Below are positions 26,791 through 27,056 of a DNA stretch of 27,056 bases, in pieces. The notes beneath the pieces were generated by a model, which saw only the letters and a program-made list of their open reading frames with translations, did no database searches and was not told the origin of the DNA. Source of the DNA: Hondaea fermentalgiana (lineage: Eukaryota; Sar; Bigyra; Thraustochytrida; Thraustochytriidae); assembly GCA_014084085.1 (NCBI GenBank), contig NPFB01000147.1, forward strand, positions 82,080 to 109,135, in the 5' to 3' direction. A program made the translations under genes and the position numbers. Position 1 is the first letter of the stretch, and the number at the start of each line of letters is the position of its first letter.

Positions 26791-27003
26791 GCGCCGCGCG
26801 GCTCGGCACCCCGAGCCGGGCGGGCGGGAGAAGAGAGGGAGACGGAGACGGACGCAGAAGAACAGTCAAGACGCAGAGCAGCAGATGACAGAGCAGCCTC
26901 GAGAGAGCCGAGCCCGTCTGTCTCCCTGAGAGCAGAGAGACACAAGTTGAACTTGAACTTGAAACAGATTGACAGTGAAACAGCTGAGACAGACAGACAC
27001 TGG

Positions 27004-27004
27004 C

Positions 27005-27056
<52 letters not shown>
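27004..27056. repeat. (CAGA)n microsatellite reaching the window end
   Basis: A pure CAGA/GACA tetranucleotide run fills the last 53 bases and continues past the window edge. A looser purine-rich version (GAGACAGACAGACAC) precedes it. Confidence 0.95.

Larger units (their letters stand above)
26448..27056. other. Upstream region of the PP1 inhibitor gene to window end
   Basis: These 609 bases are the 5' flank of the PP1 inhibitor gene. They hold an optional N-terminal extension, a GGAACG-rich block, four GCACTTGC-type motifs and a terminal CAGA microsatellite, listed separately. I see no further gene. Confidence 0.5.

Noticed and set aside
25527..26888. A 453-codon plus-strand frame covering the PP1 inhibitor region
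   Set aside because: It begins at the (CT)n repeat, has Arg/Ala/Leu-rich GC-driven composition, and is antisense to a gene with clear I-2 motifs.

Overview
This is a eukaryotic nuclear window: long open frames separated by AT-richer or simple-repeat spacers, no operon-style packing, one clear spliceosomal intron, and only eukaryotic protein families. The coding frames are almost all uninterrupted. The gene content (a CatSper sperm/flagellar Ca2+ channel subunit, an axonemal dynein regulatory complex subunit, PPIL6) points to a flagellated, intron-poor protist. A thraustochytrid-like stramenopile with swimming zoospores fits best, but that taxonomic placement is inference. No viral or mobile-element protein was seen.

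Layout from left to right. Position 43-954 holds a poly-Gln nuclear-looking protein whose frame is open to the window edge. It is followed by a minisatellite (about 1335-2165) containing a perfect 169-bp duplication. Next come GFAT (2734-4791, +), a small Gly-rich membrane protein (5032-5559, -), a CENP-C/Mif2 orthologue with one 5' intron (6493-9194, +), and VPS4 (9610-10932, -) with an unusual CxxC...CxxC insert. A spacer with a 100-N assembly gap leads to the U-box cyclophilin PPIL2 (12556-14112, +). After it lies a 1076-residue acidic protein with weak Claspin/Mrc1 features (14548-17778, +). The right third carries a CatSper gamma-like subunit (18552-22181, +), PPIL6 (22467-23468, -), DRC10/IQCD (24119-25507, +) and protein phosphatase inhibitor 2 (25878-26447, -). 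A CAGA microsatellite ends the window.

The left two thirds are housekeeping genes: hexosamine synthesis, kinetochore, ESCRT disassembly, spliceosome/ubiquitin, and possibly the replication checkpoint. They show no obvious joint function. The right third is more coherent. CatSper gamma, PPIL6 and DRC10 are each tied to motile cilia or flagella and sit consecutively. CATSPERG and PPIL6 converge with 285 bp between their stops, and PPIL6 and DRC10 diverge from a shared 650-bp spacer. The neighbouring PP1 inhibitor could also act in flagella, but that is speculative. This local clustering of flagellar genes is the most interesting aspect of the window.

Start codons were chosen as ATGs. Every confidently assigned gene has a purine at position -3, and this was used to choose between alternative starts.
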